From NCBI GenBank assembly GCA_016704485.1, contig JADJAA010000002.1, positions 558,001 to 622,000 of the forward strand: 64,000 bases of DNA, in the 5' to 3' direction. The notes below the pieces were generated by a model that did no database searches, had not been told where the DNA came from, and saw nothing but the letters and a program-made list of their open reading frames with translations. The stretch is from Flavobacteriales bacterium (GTDB lineage: Bacteria > Bacteroidota > Bacteroidia > Flavobacteriales_F > PHOS-HE28). Positions 7,460 through 15,697 of the stretch are shown in pieces. The position numbers and the translations under genes are program-made. Every line of letters starts with the position of its first letter. Within the stretch, counting starts at the first letter, position 1.

Positions 7460-9334
7460 ATGGAAGTTAAAAGGCATGTGGTGGTCGGACTGTTGTTATT
7501 GGGAATAGCGCTCAACTCTATAATATCTGTCCATGGGCAATGCGATCGCTGGCAACAGCGGGTACAGTACAAAATGGACGTGGAACTGAATGATAGGACG
7601 CATCAGTACATGGCGGATGCCTCGTTGTTCTATATGAATAACAGCCCGGATACGCTTCGAGAGATTTTCTTCCATCTCTTTTTCAATGCGTTCAGGCCTG
7701 GTAGCGAAATGGACGTACGCTCTCGCAGCATCGTGGATCCGGATAATCGGATCGGGGATCGGATCGACAGCTTGGAACCTCAACAAATGGGGGAGCTTCA
7801 TCTCATGGAAATAACACAGGAGAATAAGTCTGTAGAACAGATCGAAATGGGGACGGTTACCAAAGTGATCTTGCAGAAAGCGCTCTTACCGGGAAAAAGC
7901 ACGGTATTGCGCTATAAATTCAAAGGTCAGGTTCCGATCCAGATCCGCAGGGCGGGGCGTGATAATGCGGAAGGTATTGCCTACAGTATGGGACAATGGT
8001 ATCCAAAGTTGGCAGAGTATGATCAACGTGGCTGGCATGCGGACCCCTATGTCGCTCGCGAATTTTTTGGCGTTTGGGGAGATTTCGATGTTACCCTGAC
8101 CTTGGATTCAGCCTACACCGTGGCAGCCACAGGGGTTTTGCAGGATCCGGAACGTATCGGAAAAGGCTACGCACCTGTCCAACCTGGTCATTCCGCCAAA
8201 GGCTCTACCATTTCGTGGCATTTCGTTGCTAAGGATGTACATGATTTCGCCTGGTCAGCGGACAAGGATTATATCCACACAACAGAACAAGTACCGAATG
8301 GACCGCTGTTGCGTTTTTTTCGAAAGAATGATCCCGAAACTACCGAAGCATGGAGTCAGTTACCGGAGTATATGGTGAAGTGTTTCACATACATGAACGC
8401 TACGTTCGGTAAGTATCCATGGCCTCAATTCACGATCGCTCAGGGCGGTGATGGGGGAATGGAATACCCCATGTTAACATTGATCAATGGGAAACGCAGA
8501 TTAGGAAGTCTTGTCGGAACTAGCGTACATGAGGCACTTCACAGTTGGTATTATGGGGTTTTGGCAAGCAATGAAAGTCGATACCCATGGATGGATGAAG
8601 GGTTTGCGGAGTATGCTGGTTCGAAAGTGATGAATGAGCTATTTCCAAAACCGACCGATCCACATGCTCCGGCGTATGCAGGTTATTATGCATTGGTGAA
8701 GAGTCCCGAACATGAAGCGCCAGTGATCCATGGTGATCATTTCCTGACCAACCGTGTTTACTCGAATACGGCCTACAGCTTTGGTGAGGTGCTCGTGAGA
8801 CAATTGGGTGCAGTGGTAGGAGAGAAGAAGTTGGCCAGTGGGCTTCTGCGGTATTACAAGACCTGCGGTATGAAACATCCGGAACCCATCGACTTTGAGC
8901 GCGTGATGGAAAAGGAAAGCGGATTGGAGCTGGATTGGTATTTTGATGAATGGATCAACACAACGCGCACTGCCGATTACGGAATACGTAGCGTGCTGCA
9001 GATCGGCAATGAATTGCACATTGGTCTTGAACGAAATGATGATCAGCTAATGCCCGTGGATCTGGCGATCCAGTTGCGAGATGGCAGCATTAATTACTAT
9101 CACATTCCACTGTCGTTAATGCTGGGTGCGAGACCTGCCAACAGTGATTCTGAAGCCTATACCAATTTACCGGCTTGGCAATGGACCGATAATTATTACG
9201 ACCTCGTGATACCGGGAACGATCACGGATGTTTCCAGTATTACGCTGGACCCATTTCAGCGTGTGGCCGATATTGACCGGAACAATGATGTACTGAAGAT
9301 AGTGGAAGGTGCGAATGGGTTCCTAAAACCATAA
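7460..9334 (+). CDS. M1-family metallopeptidase
   Basis: A 624-residue secreted protein with signal peptide (hydrophobic residues 7-24, cleavage near SVHGQ). The zinc site is intact: HEALH (residues 357-361) and the third ligand Glu380 exactly 18 residues on, in PWMDEGFAEY. A GGMEYPM segment at 332-338 stands in for the GxMEN exopeptidase motif. Bacteroidota have many M1 homologues of this size that lack the full C-terminal helical domain, so an aminopeptidase role in the periplasm or at the surface is likely but the substrate is unknown. It is divergent from the small secreted protein and convergent with the EF-G-like gene. Confidence 0.85.
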   Translation: MEVKRHVVVGLLLLGIALNSIISVHGQCDRWQQRVQYKMDVELNDRTHQYMADASLFYMNNSPDTLREIFFHLFFNAFRPGSEMDVRSRSIVDPDNRIGDRIDSLEPQQMGELHLMEITQENKSVEQIEMGTVTKVILQKALLPGKSTVLRYKFKGQVPIQIRRAGRDNAEGIAYSMGQWYPKLAEYDQRGWHADPYVAREFFGVWGDFDVTLTLDSAYTVAATGVLQDPERIGKGYAPVQPGHSAKGSTISWHFVAKDVHDFAWSADKDYIHTTEQVPNGPLLRFFRKNDPETTEAWSQLPEYMVKCFTYMNATFGKYPWPQFTIAQGGDGGMEYPMLTLINGKRRLGSLVGTSVHEALHSWYYGVLASNESRYPWMDEGFAEYAGSKVMNELFPKPTDPHAPAYAGYYALVKSPEHEAPVIHGDHFLTNRVYSNTAYSFGEVLVRQLGAVVGEKKLASGLLRYYKTCGMKHPEPIDFERVMEKESGLELDWYFDEWINTTRTADYGIRSVLQIGNELHIGLERNDDQLMPVDLAIQLRDGSINYYHIPLSLMLGARPANSDSEAYTNLPAWQWTDNYYDLVIPGTITDVSSITLDPFQRVADIDRNNDVLKIVEGANGFLKP

Positions 9335-9373
9335 GCTTAACCACCGGCTATCATTGAAGCATTTCAAGGCCAG

Positions 9374-11503
9374 TCACGCAGCGACCCCTTCATCCGTATG
9401 TGCATTCACCAGTTTGTGCTGTATCTCATATGGAACCTGCTGATAGGCATGAAAGTGCTCGGTGAATGTTCCTCGGCCCTGCGTTAGACTGCCCAACGTG
9501 GTGCAATACCGGCCTAATTCAGCTAACGGCGTATGCGCTAAGATGACCTGATATCTGCCTGCTCCATCCACGCCCATGACAACACTCCTACGTGTCTGCA
9601 GGTCGGTCATAACATCGCCCATCAGATCAGCAGGGACACGGACCTGCAATTCATGGATCGGTTCCATTAATTGAGGGTCGGCCTCATTGAATGCTTCACG
9701 GAAAGCTTGCAGACCAGCGATCCGGAAGCTGATGTCATTGCTATCCACAGGGTGCATTTTGCCATCGAACACGACCACACGGATGTCCCTTGCCGGTGAG
9801 CCGGTGAGCGGTCCGTTCTCCATTTTTTCCATGATCCCTTTCAGGATGCTGGGTAGGAATTTATTATCGATAACACCACCCACGATGCAATTGTAGAATA
9901 CCAATACGCCACCGGTAGGCAATTCAACGACCTCCTTGCCACGAACGCTAACACCGGTCGGGTCCGGCATGCCTTCGTACCAAGGGTCGATGCGCAGACT
10001 CACTTCCGCGAACTGACCGGATCCACCGCTTTGTTTCTTATGACGATAATTCGCTTCTGCCGCTTTCCTGATCGTTTCGCGGTAGGGTACACGGGGATCG
10101 CTATATGCAACGTCCACTTTGTAGTGGTGCGCAAGCTTCCATTTAAGCAAATTGAGGTGCAATTCACCTTGGCCGCCCACCACTTGTTGTGCAGTTTCCC
10201 GGTTGTAGGTTAGTACGATCGTTGGGTCTTCTTTCTGGATCTCCAACAATGCTGCATGGAGCTTTTCCTCCATTTTCACATCAACCGCTCTGATCATTTG
10301 TCTAATGCGCGGTTGCGGGAACGCAAGCGGAACCAGTTTGATCCCTTTACCAGGTGAGTGTAATGTATGTCCGGTCGAGGTTTCTTTCAGTTTGATGGTG
10401 CCTCCAATATCACCGGCTTCCAAAAGGTTCACATGCTTTCGTTCCTTACCCTCCATAATGAAGAGCTGATTGATACGTTCGATATTACCCGTGTTGTCAT
10501 TGGTAAGCTCCATGCCTTCTTTTACCGTTCCGCTCATGACCTTGAACAGGGAGATATGACCAGCATGTGGTTCAATGACCGTCTTGAATGTGAAGAGAAC
10601 AGTAGGCCCATCGGTCTGGCATTTCAGCGAGCCGCCACCCTCCAGTTCTTCCGCGGGCATTTCGGTTGCGCTTGAGGCTACATTATCGATAAAACCCATT
10701 AGTCGGCCGCTACCCATGTTTCGCAAAGCACTTAAACAGAAAACAGGAAAGCATGTGCGTTTCATCATTCCGAGGTTCAGGCCCGCTCGCATTTCATCCT
10801 CATCCAATTCGCCTTTGTCAAAGTAGTGTTCCATTAAGGTCTCGTCATTCTCCGCTGCTTTTTCGACCAGCACCTTATGAAGCTCCTCTGCTCGTTCAAT
10901 CTCTCCAGCAGGGATAGGTAGTTTTTCAGGTTTGCCACCATCATCCTTGAACACATACATCTTCATCTTGAGCAGATCGATGATGCGATGGAATCCCTCA
11001 CCTTCTTCGATCGGATACTGCATCACCGTAACTGAACTGCCAAAGTGGATCTTGGCTTGCGCAACTGTAGCTTCGAAGTCAGCATTCACGTGATCCAATT
11101 GGTTCACACCAATGATCACTGGACGGTCGTAATGTTGCATATGCTCCCACACAAGGTCCGTCCCCACCTCTACTCCGTGGCGTGCATCGAGCAGTAATAA
11201 GCAGGTATCTGCAACACGTAATGCGGGTATGGTCTCGCCCACTAGGTCATCCAGTCCAGGGGTGTCCAGAATATTGATCTTGAAATTGCGCCATTCCGTA
11301 TGCAGGCATGTGCTGTATACGCTACTGCTGCGCTTGTGTTCCAACTCATGATGGTCGCTTGTTGTGTTATGATCCACAATGTTTCCGCGGCGATCGATCA
11401 CTCCAGCTTCGAACAACATGGTTTCGGCCAGGGTGGTCTTGCCGCATCCGTGGGATCCAAGGATCGCGACGTTCTTAATGTGTTTTGCATCGTAGGTCTT
11501 CAT
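9374..11503 (-). CDS. EF-G paralogue (EF-G2-like) with altered GTPase site
   Basis: A 709-residue translational GTPase with the full EF-G domain order: P-loop GSHGCGKT (17-24), switch II DTPGLDD (80-86), NQLD for guanine specificity, then domains II-V. Two key regions differ from housekeeping EF-G. The switch II sequence DTPGH is DTPGL, so the catalytic His is Leu, and switch I RGITI is RSSSVYS. These changes match what I know of the EF-G2 paralogue of Bacteroides, reported to support translation without GTP hydrolysis under nutrient limitation. It is not the main fusA. The start is an ATG at 11503. No clear TAnnTTTG box lies upstream. Confidence 0.8.
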   Translation of the reverse strand: MKTYDAKHIKNVAILGSHGCGKTTLAETMLFEAGVIDRRGNIVDHNTTSDHHELEHKRSSSVYSTCLHTEWRNFKINILDTPGLDDLVGETIPALRVADTCLLLLDARHGVEVGTDLVWEHMQHYDRPVIIGVNQLDHVNADFEATVAQAKIHFGSSVTVMQYPIEEGEGFHRIIDLLKMKMYVFKDDGGKPEKLPIPAGEIERAEELHKVLVEKAAENDETLMEHYFDKGELDEDEMRAGLNLGMMKRTCFPVFCLSALRNMGSGRLMGFIDNVASSATEMPAEELEGGGSLKCQTDGPTVLFTFKTVIEPHAGHISLFKVMSGTVKEGMELTNDNTGNIERINQLFIMEGKERKHVNLLEAGDIGGTIKLKETSTGHTLHSPGKGIKLVPLAFPQPRIRQMIRAVDVKMEEKLHAALLEIQKEDPTIVLTYNRETAQQVVGGQGELHLNLLKWKLAHHYKVDVAYSDPRVPYRETIRKAAEANYRHKKQSGGSGQFAEVSLRIDPWYEGMPDPTGVSVRGKEVVELPTGGVLVFYNCIVGGVIDNKFLPSILKGIMEKMENGPLTGSPARDIRVVVFDGKMHPVDSNDISFRIAGLQAFREAFNEADPQLMEPIHELQVRVPADLMGDVMTDLQTRRSVVMGVDGAGRYQVILAHTPLAELGRYCTTLGSLTQGRGTFTEHFHAYQQVPYEIQHKLVNAHTDEGVAA

Positions 11504-11639
11504 GGCGCAAGGAATTAAGATCCTGTGCGGCCTAACCTAAAATGTTCCCACACTACTGCGGGTGACCGATGCAGGATGATCGTGAAACGAAAAAGAACGA
11601 ACTTCGAGGCTATGAAGATATGAAAGGATCGGATAAAAC

Positions 11640-11672
11640 AAGAACACCCTGCTTTTTCGGCAGGGCGTTCTT
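11640..11672 (-). terminator. Intrinsic terminator
   Basis: A near-perfect 13-base stem AAGAACACCCTGC / GCAGGGCGTTCTT around a TTTTTCG loop, located 20 bases after the stop of the small gene at 11693-11914. Confidence 0.6.
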
Positions 11673-11692
11673 GAGTGATCTACTGGAAGGTC

Positions 11693-11914
11693 TCAGTTCA
11701 GAGCTTCCATAGCACGGTCTCCTTGTAGCGTATTGAAGCGAGCCAATACCTCGTCATAACTACTGGGTAAGTTCAACTCCTTCATGGGGTCGAAAGCGAG
11801 ATCATTACTTTCCTTATAATTTGAATAGCACCGTTTCGCAATTTGCTCAGGTGCCTGCATCGACGTCTCGTCCTCGCTCTGCTTGATCTCTTTCTTCATC
11901 GGTCGTATTCCCAT
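11693..11914 (-). CDS. Small hypothetical protein (73 aa)
   Basis: A short charged protein with no signal peptide or membrane segment. The C-terminal stretch FNTLQGDRAMEALN and the middle NLPSSYDEVLARF look helical. No family recognised. A terminator directly downstream and the absence of a competing frame support a real gene. It stands alone between the EF-G paralogue and the cobalamin riboswitch region. ATG at 11914; an internal ATG at 11899 is also possible. Confidence 0.5.
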   Translation of the reverse strand: MGIRPMKKEIKQSEDETSMQAPEQIAKRCYSNYKESNDLAFDPMKELNLPSSYDEVLARFNTLQGDRAMEALN

Positions 11915-12117
11915 GCTTTCAATGCTGCGTCGACCGAAATGATCGGACCACTATTGATAGTGTTGTTACAAAGATATGGTTAGGAAGACATAAAAGTAAA
12001 GAAGTAGTACAAATGTTAGGTCAAGGATTGGAGGGCCAACCATGATATGGGATCATAAGATAATTCGGAGGATCGGGATTGATAACCTTTGGTCGGTTCT
12101 CGGCAATACGGTCATTT

Positions 12118-12147
12118 TTGATCTAAGGATAGCGTCACTTATCTTCG
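12118..12147 (+). promoter_or_regulatory. Promoter of the cobalamin riboswitch transcript
   Basis: A -33 TTG (12118-12120) is followed after 19 bases by TATCTTCG (12140-12147), one mismatch from TAnnTTTG. Predicted transcription start is near 12151, just upstream of the riboswitch. Confidence 0.5.
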
Positions 12148-12179
12148 GCACCGTGTAGTGGTCCAATGTTATCTGGAGG

Positions 12180-12382
12180 AGATGTACTTAGGTCCGGATC
12201 CAAAGGGTTGCATTGGTTAGATCAAAAGAACATTGATCGAAAAGGGAATCCCGTTCAACCGGGAGCTGTTCCCGCAGCTGTAGACTGCTGAAGCTTGTTG
12301 CACAAAGCCACTGGGATCAAGATCCGGGAAGGCGCAACAAGTAGGGTAGTGAGCCAGAAGACCTGCCACCACACAATAGTTC
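12180..12382 (+). promoter_or_regulatory. Cobalamin (adenosylcobalamin-class) riboswitch
   Basis: The conserved core elements occur in order: AAAAGGGAATCCCG at 12240, CCGGGAGCTGTTCCCGCAGC near 12259-12278, GCCACTGGG near 12307, GGGAAGGC near 12326, and the B12 box AGCCAGAAGACCTGCC at 12353-12368. This matches the cobalamin riboswitch family; the outer edges are approximate. It lies in the 574-base gap before the T9SS beta-propeller gene, about 106 bases upstream of the ATG, and should repress that gene when intracellular cobalamin is high. The rest of the gap (11915-12117) shows nothing I can name. Confidence 0.93.
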
Positions 12383-12433
12383 GGCCACGGGAAATGGCAC
12401 GGTAGCTAGTGCATGGGCGCCTACCATATCCTG

Positions 12434-12474
12434 GGGTTTCACCACATTAACGCTGTGCGGTGAACGCAGCACCC
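12434..12474 (+). promoter_or_regulatory. Hairpin between riboswitch and start codon (possible expression platform)
   Basis: GGGT TTCACC pairs with GGTGAA and, across a six-base bulge, with ACCC. An inner ACA/TGT pair extends the stem. It ends 14 bases before the ATG and is followed by AAAAAA. It could form the switching part that controls translation, but the alternative fold was not computed. Confidence 0.4.
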
Positions 12475-12488
12475 AAAAAACAATTAAC

Positions 12489-13769
12489 ATGTATCGTTCA
12501 ATTCTTTCGTGTGCAGCTTTCGCTGTGGTTCTATTCGCAAATGCTCAACTGCAAGTGCGGCAGGTCTTCGCTCTCAGTGAAGGCTATTTTGATTACGCCA
12601 ATAGCGTACAGGTCATTCCGGTAACGCTTGGATCCTATGACCCGGGAACAGGTATGTTCCAGACCGTTGCAACATTGACGGGGCCTCGCTTCGGATCCGA
12701 TGTGCTGGTAGATGGTGCTACCGTATTCGTAGCGGCGGATGATCGTATCGTAAAGTACAGTGCGGACGATTATACGGAGCTTGACCTTGCGATGGTACAA
12801 GGAGTTAGAAAGTTGGCGATCTGGAACGATAAGTTGCTTTTGACGCGCGGAGAACTCGGCGGTCTCGACCATTATTTCGAGGTTCGGGACAAGAATACCT
12901 TGGATCTGCTTTGGAGCATAGACCCAGTGGATGGATTGACGCGAAGCGCAGAAGACGTGGTCGTTCTGGAGGACAAGGCCTATCTCGGAGTGAACAATGC
13001 GTTTGATTGGGCAAACCTTTCCGGGATCATTGGAGAAGTTGATCTTTTAGCGCAGACCTACGGACAGGAAGTGGATCTAGGCCCCGCTGGGCTGAATCCA
13101 GAGAAATTGTTCGTGGTCAACGGCATGTTACATTCATTCAATAACACCGATTTTTCCAAGAGCAGTATCAGTACCGTTGATCCTCAGATATCCGCATTAC
13201 AGGGCACTACGGATGTTACTTCTTTATCCAGCTGTGCGGCTTCTGTAGTTTCCGGAGATAACATCTACTTCCTGGAATATGCTCAGAACGAATTGGCGCG
13301 ATACTCGATCAGCAATGATGCGGTTCTGGACACGTTGTTCGGATCACCTGCGGTCTATGGTATTGTAGAGGACGATCTGAATAACGTGCTTTATGCCACA
13401 ACGACGGACTTTTCCAGTACTGGAGAATTGCTTGTGTTGGATCTGAATGGAACGATCCTATCCAGTGTGCCAGCAAGTGTTAGTTGCGGAAATCTTGCTG
13501 TTGATACCCGCAGTACCACAGGCATTGGTCCTATCGAACTGCCTTCTTTCAACCTGTTCCCGAATCCAGCGGACGATAGTATTACGATCCAATTACCAGA
13601 GCAAAAAGAGGCATTGATGGTCGTTGTGCTGGATGCTACGGGTCGTACGGTCCTCACCACCAGAACACAGTTGACCGGTCGGACGGTCATCGATATCGAT
13701 CAATTGGTGCAAGGAGTATACACAGTGAGCATAGCTGATCATACCCCCATCCAATTTACCAAATTCTGA
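12489..13769 (+). CDS. T9SS-secreted beta-propeller protein under cobalamin riboswitch control
   Basis: A 426-residue protein: signal peptide (cleavage near FANAQ), then about six or seven YncE-like beta-propeller blades (for example VFVAADDRIVKYSADDYTEL and IYFLEYAQNELARYSI), then a T9SS type A sorting domain from about residue 355 (FNLFPNPADDSITIQL to the end). There is no lipobox. The riboswitch upstream ties it to vitamin B12. In Bacteroides, BtuG is a surface beta-propeller lipoprotein that binds B12 with very high affinity and sits on the BtuB transporter. By fold and regulation this protein may play a similar cobinamide- or B12-capturing role, exported by T9SS instead of as a lipoprotein. 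That role is inference; no btuB lies beside it. Confidence 0.8.
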   Translation: MYRSILSCAAFAVVLFANAQLQVRQVFALSEGYFDYANSVQVIPVTLGSYDPGTGMFQTVATLTGPRFGSDVLVDGATVFVAADDRIVKYSADDYTELDLAMVQGVRKLAIWNDKLLLTRGELGGLDHYFEVRDKNTLDLLWSIDPVDGLTRSAEDVVVLEDKAYLGVNNAFDWANLSGIIGEVDLLAQTYGQEVDLGPAGLNPEKLFVVNGMLHSFNNTDFSKSSISTVDPQISALQGTTDVTSLSSCAASVVSGDNIYFLEYAQNELARYSISNDAVLDTLFGSPAVYGIVEDDLNNVLYATTTDFSSTGELLVLDLNGTILSSVPASVSCGNLAVDTRSTTGIGPIELPSFNLFPNPADDSITIQLPEQKEALMVVVLDATGRTVLTTRTQLTGRTVIDIDQLVQGVYTVSIADHTPIQFTKF

Positions 13770-13781
13770 TCGGCAGAAGCT

Positions 13782-13789
13782 TACATTTG
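13782..13789 (+). promoter_or_regulatory. -7 promoter box of tRNA-Thr
   Basis: TACATTTG is an exact TAnnTTTG match, followed by a GC-rich GCGGCCCCC, 42 bases before the tRNA 5' end. No -33 TTG is visible. Confidence 0.55.
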
Positions 13790-13831
13790 CGGCCCCCATC
13801 GGAAAGAATGATCTTTTCGTTGGGGGTGTAT

Positions 13832-13903
13832 GCCTCCTTAGCTCAGGGGTAGAGCAGCTCACTCGTAATGAGCAGGTCGTCGGTTCAAATCCGATGGGAG
13901 GCT
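13832..13903 (+). tRNA. tRNA-Thr (anticodon CGT)
   Basis: A complete cloverleaf: acceptor GCCTCCT / GGGAGGC with one G-T pair at the base, D arm with AGCTCAGGGGTAGAGC, anticodon stem GCTCA/TGAGC with loop CTCGTAA giving anticodon CGT, and T arm GTTCAAATC. Discriminator is T and CCA is not encoded. It reads ACG threonine codons. Confidence 0.95.
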
Positions 13904-13913
13904 CCCTAAAATG

Positions 13914-13946
13914 AAAGCCCTTCAATGAAAATTGAAGGGCTTTTTT
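13914..13946 (+). terminator. Intrinsic terminator after tRNA-Thr
   Basis: A 12-base stem AAGCCCTTCAAT / ATTGAAGGGCTT with loop GAAA, followed by TTTTTT. Eleven bases after the tRNA. Confidence 0.9.
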
Positions 13947-13980
13947 ACGCCTTATTACGAAAAGTGTCGGAGCGGTAGAT

Positions 13981-14367
13981 CTACGCAACACGCATAGAAG
14001 CACGTGCAATTGCCGCAAACTCGTGCGGCGTGGACTGCACATCAACGAGATCCACGACCTCATTCTTTACGAAGCGTACTTCCCATGTACTACCAGAGCG
14101 TTTTTGTTGATCGGTCCATAGCGCGAATTCAATACACGCAAGGTCGGGCTCAATGTAATGAGCGAACAAGGTGAATCCAGCGCTGCCCCCGACAGGTGGA
14201 GAAAGGATGAACTGCACCGATCTGCCATCACGCAAGAAACCGTTGGCAAGGTCAATTGCCAGACTGTCGCAATGGACACTCGCAGCTTTTAGGAATGCGG
14301 TCACCCGTTCGTCTCCAAGCAACTTATGTGCATGAATGGTTGCAGTATGGTGTGCGCTTCCTTGCAT
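13981..14367 (-). CDS. Hypothetical protein (128 aa)
   Basis: From the ATG at 14367, 128 residues; a TTG at 14421 would add 18 residues. No signal peptide, membrane span or known motif. The segment IEFALWTDQQKRSGSTWEVR and a helical C-terminus (PHEFAAIARASMRV) suggest a small soluble alpha/beta protein. It lies downstream of the mutL-rhomboid-EEP genes on the same strand after 155 bases. Function unknown. Confidence 0.5.
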   Translation of the reverse strand: MQGSAHHTATIHAHKLLGDERVTAFLKAASVHCDSLAIDLANGFLRDGRSVQFILSPPVGGSAGFTLFAHYIEPDLACIEFALWTDQQKRSGSTWEVRFVKNEVVDLVDVQSTPHEFAAIARASMRVA

Positions 14368-14522
14368 TAGCGGAAGCAAATCTGAGGCAAGAAAAATAGC
14401 GATCCAAATGTATTCGACCAACCGTATGAACTTGGCGGCAAGAGGCCGACTCTGCTCTATTTGCTCACTTCATCGATCTGCGAATTCCGTGCAAGCAGCA
14501 ACGCAAGTGCTTAGTGTGATCG

Positions 14523-15608
14523 CTATTCGCCCTTGGTAGCGATCATGACCGAGATAGGGCGATGGTCGCTCAACTCAATTGGCAATGTCTGAAAATCCCA
14601 GGAGATGATCGACTCGTCGTGTAGAATATGATCGATCCGGAGGCCCGGCAAGAAACCGACATACGTTGCGCCGGTCCCAGAGCCACTTTCACGGAATGCA
14701 TCAACCTTATTTCCTTTCAGTTCATTGTAGCTGAAGCTCATTGGAACGTCATTCATATCTCCACAGTAGACCACCGGATGGGGGCTAGCGGCCATATGTG
14801 CGGCAATACGTTCAACTTCATCGCTTCGGAGATCGAAACCGCGGTGTAGGCGCTTCAGAATACGAAGCCCACCGGTACGAATGGAGTCCCGGTCCGTATC
14901 CGTATCCAACTTTTCAATGAACTTGTAATCCTCATCGCCGAAATGATACGAGGCCAAGTGCGCATTATAGACTCTGATCGTATCATCCTTCAAAGCAATA
15001 TCGCTCCAAATACATTGATTGTTCGGGTTCTCCGGGAATTTGATATCGCCTTTTGCAATTATTGGAAAAGCGCTGAAAGTGGCGATACCGAAATGCGTAT
15101 CCAGGCGCGTGTGCTGGGTGTAGCGATCATGAATGTGGGTATATCTGAATTCCTTTAGGAGTGCATCCTTGGTCCTGAAAAAGATGGTGTTGCGGCTGTA
15201 AAAGAATTCCTGCAAGCATAGGATATCGGCGTCCTGTGCATGTAATTCTTTGAAGATCGCATCGCGCGTAACCTTGTTTCCGGTCCAATTGTACAGGTCG
15301 AATAGGCGCACGTTCCACGACAATAATTTGATCGGAGCGGAGGCTGTCAGTTCCGGTGCATCGGTATTACCGAACAATTGAAAATGATCTGCCACATGCC
15401 CCCATCCGAACAACAATACAATTCCTGAAAGCAACATCCGTTTCCGTCGAAAGACCGCCCACCAGATCAAGAAGAAGAAATGGATCAATAATTGATAAGG
15501 GAAGCTTAGTGCCAAAAGTGCCGGTATCCAGAATGTCTTTGGGCTGGTATAGGGTGCCAAATAGGTGAACAACAACAACATTGCGCATAGGATATTGATC
15601 CACCACAT
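14523..15608 (-). CDS. Endonuclease/exonuclease/phosphatase family membrane protein
   Basis: A 361-residue protein. Two hydrophobic segments (about residues 1-35 and 58-75) anchor it, and the EEP fold begins at IKLLSWNVRLFDLYNW. Catalytic motifs are present: LCLQEF (metal-binding Glu), NAHLAS, YCGDMND and LSDHRPI. The enzyme should hydrolyse phosphodiesters, with its active domain probably outside the cytoplasmic membrane. This family commonly follows rhomboid genes and mutL in Bacteroidota, as it does here. Substrate unknown. Confidence 0.85.
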   Translation of the reverse strand: MWWINILCAMLLLFTYLAPYTSPKTFWIPALLALSFPYQLLIHFFFLIWWAVFRRKRMLLSGIVLLFGWGHVADHFQLFGNTDAPELTASAPIKLLSWNVRLFDLYNWTGNKVTRDAIFKELHAQDADILCLQEFFYSRNTIFFRTKDALLKEFRYTHIHDRYTQHTRLDTHFGIATFSAFPIIAKGDIKFPENPNNQCIWSDIALKDDTIRVYNAHLASYHFGDEDYKFIEKLDTDTDRDSIRTGGLRILKRLHRGFDLRSDEVERIAAHMAASPHPVVYCGDMNDVPMSFSYNELKGNKVDAFRESGSGTGATYVGFLPGLRIDHILHDESIISWDFQTLPIELSDHRPISVMIATKGE

Positions 15609-15697
15609 TGGCAGATGCCACCTTGAGGGGCGCTTTTTTTCCTTCGTGCTATTTGTTATCGTTTCAATTGGGCGTGGATCGGTATGCCGTGATCGTA

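Noticed and set aside
9335..9373. TAAGCTTA palindrome between the M1 and EF-G-like genes as a bidirectional terminator
   Set aside because: The stem is too short and has no T-run.
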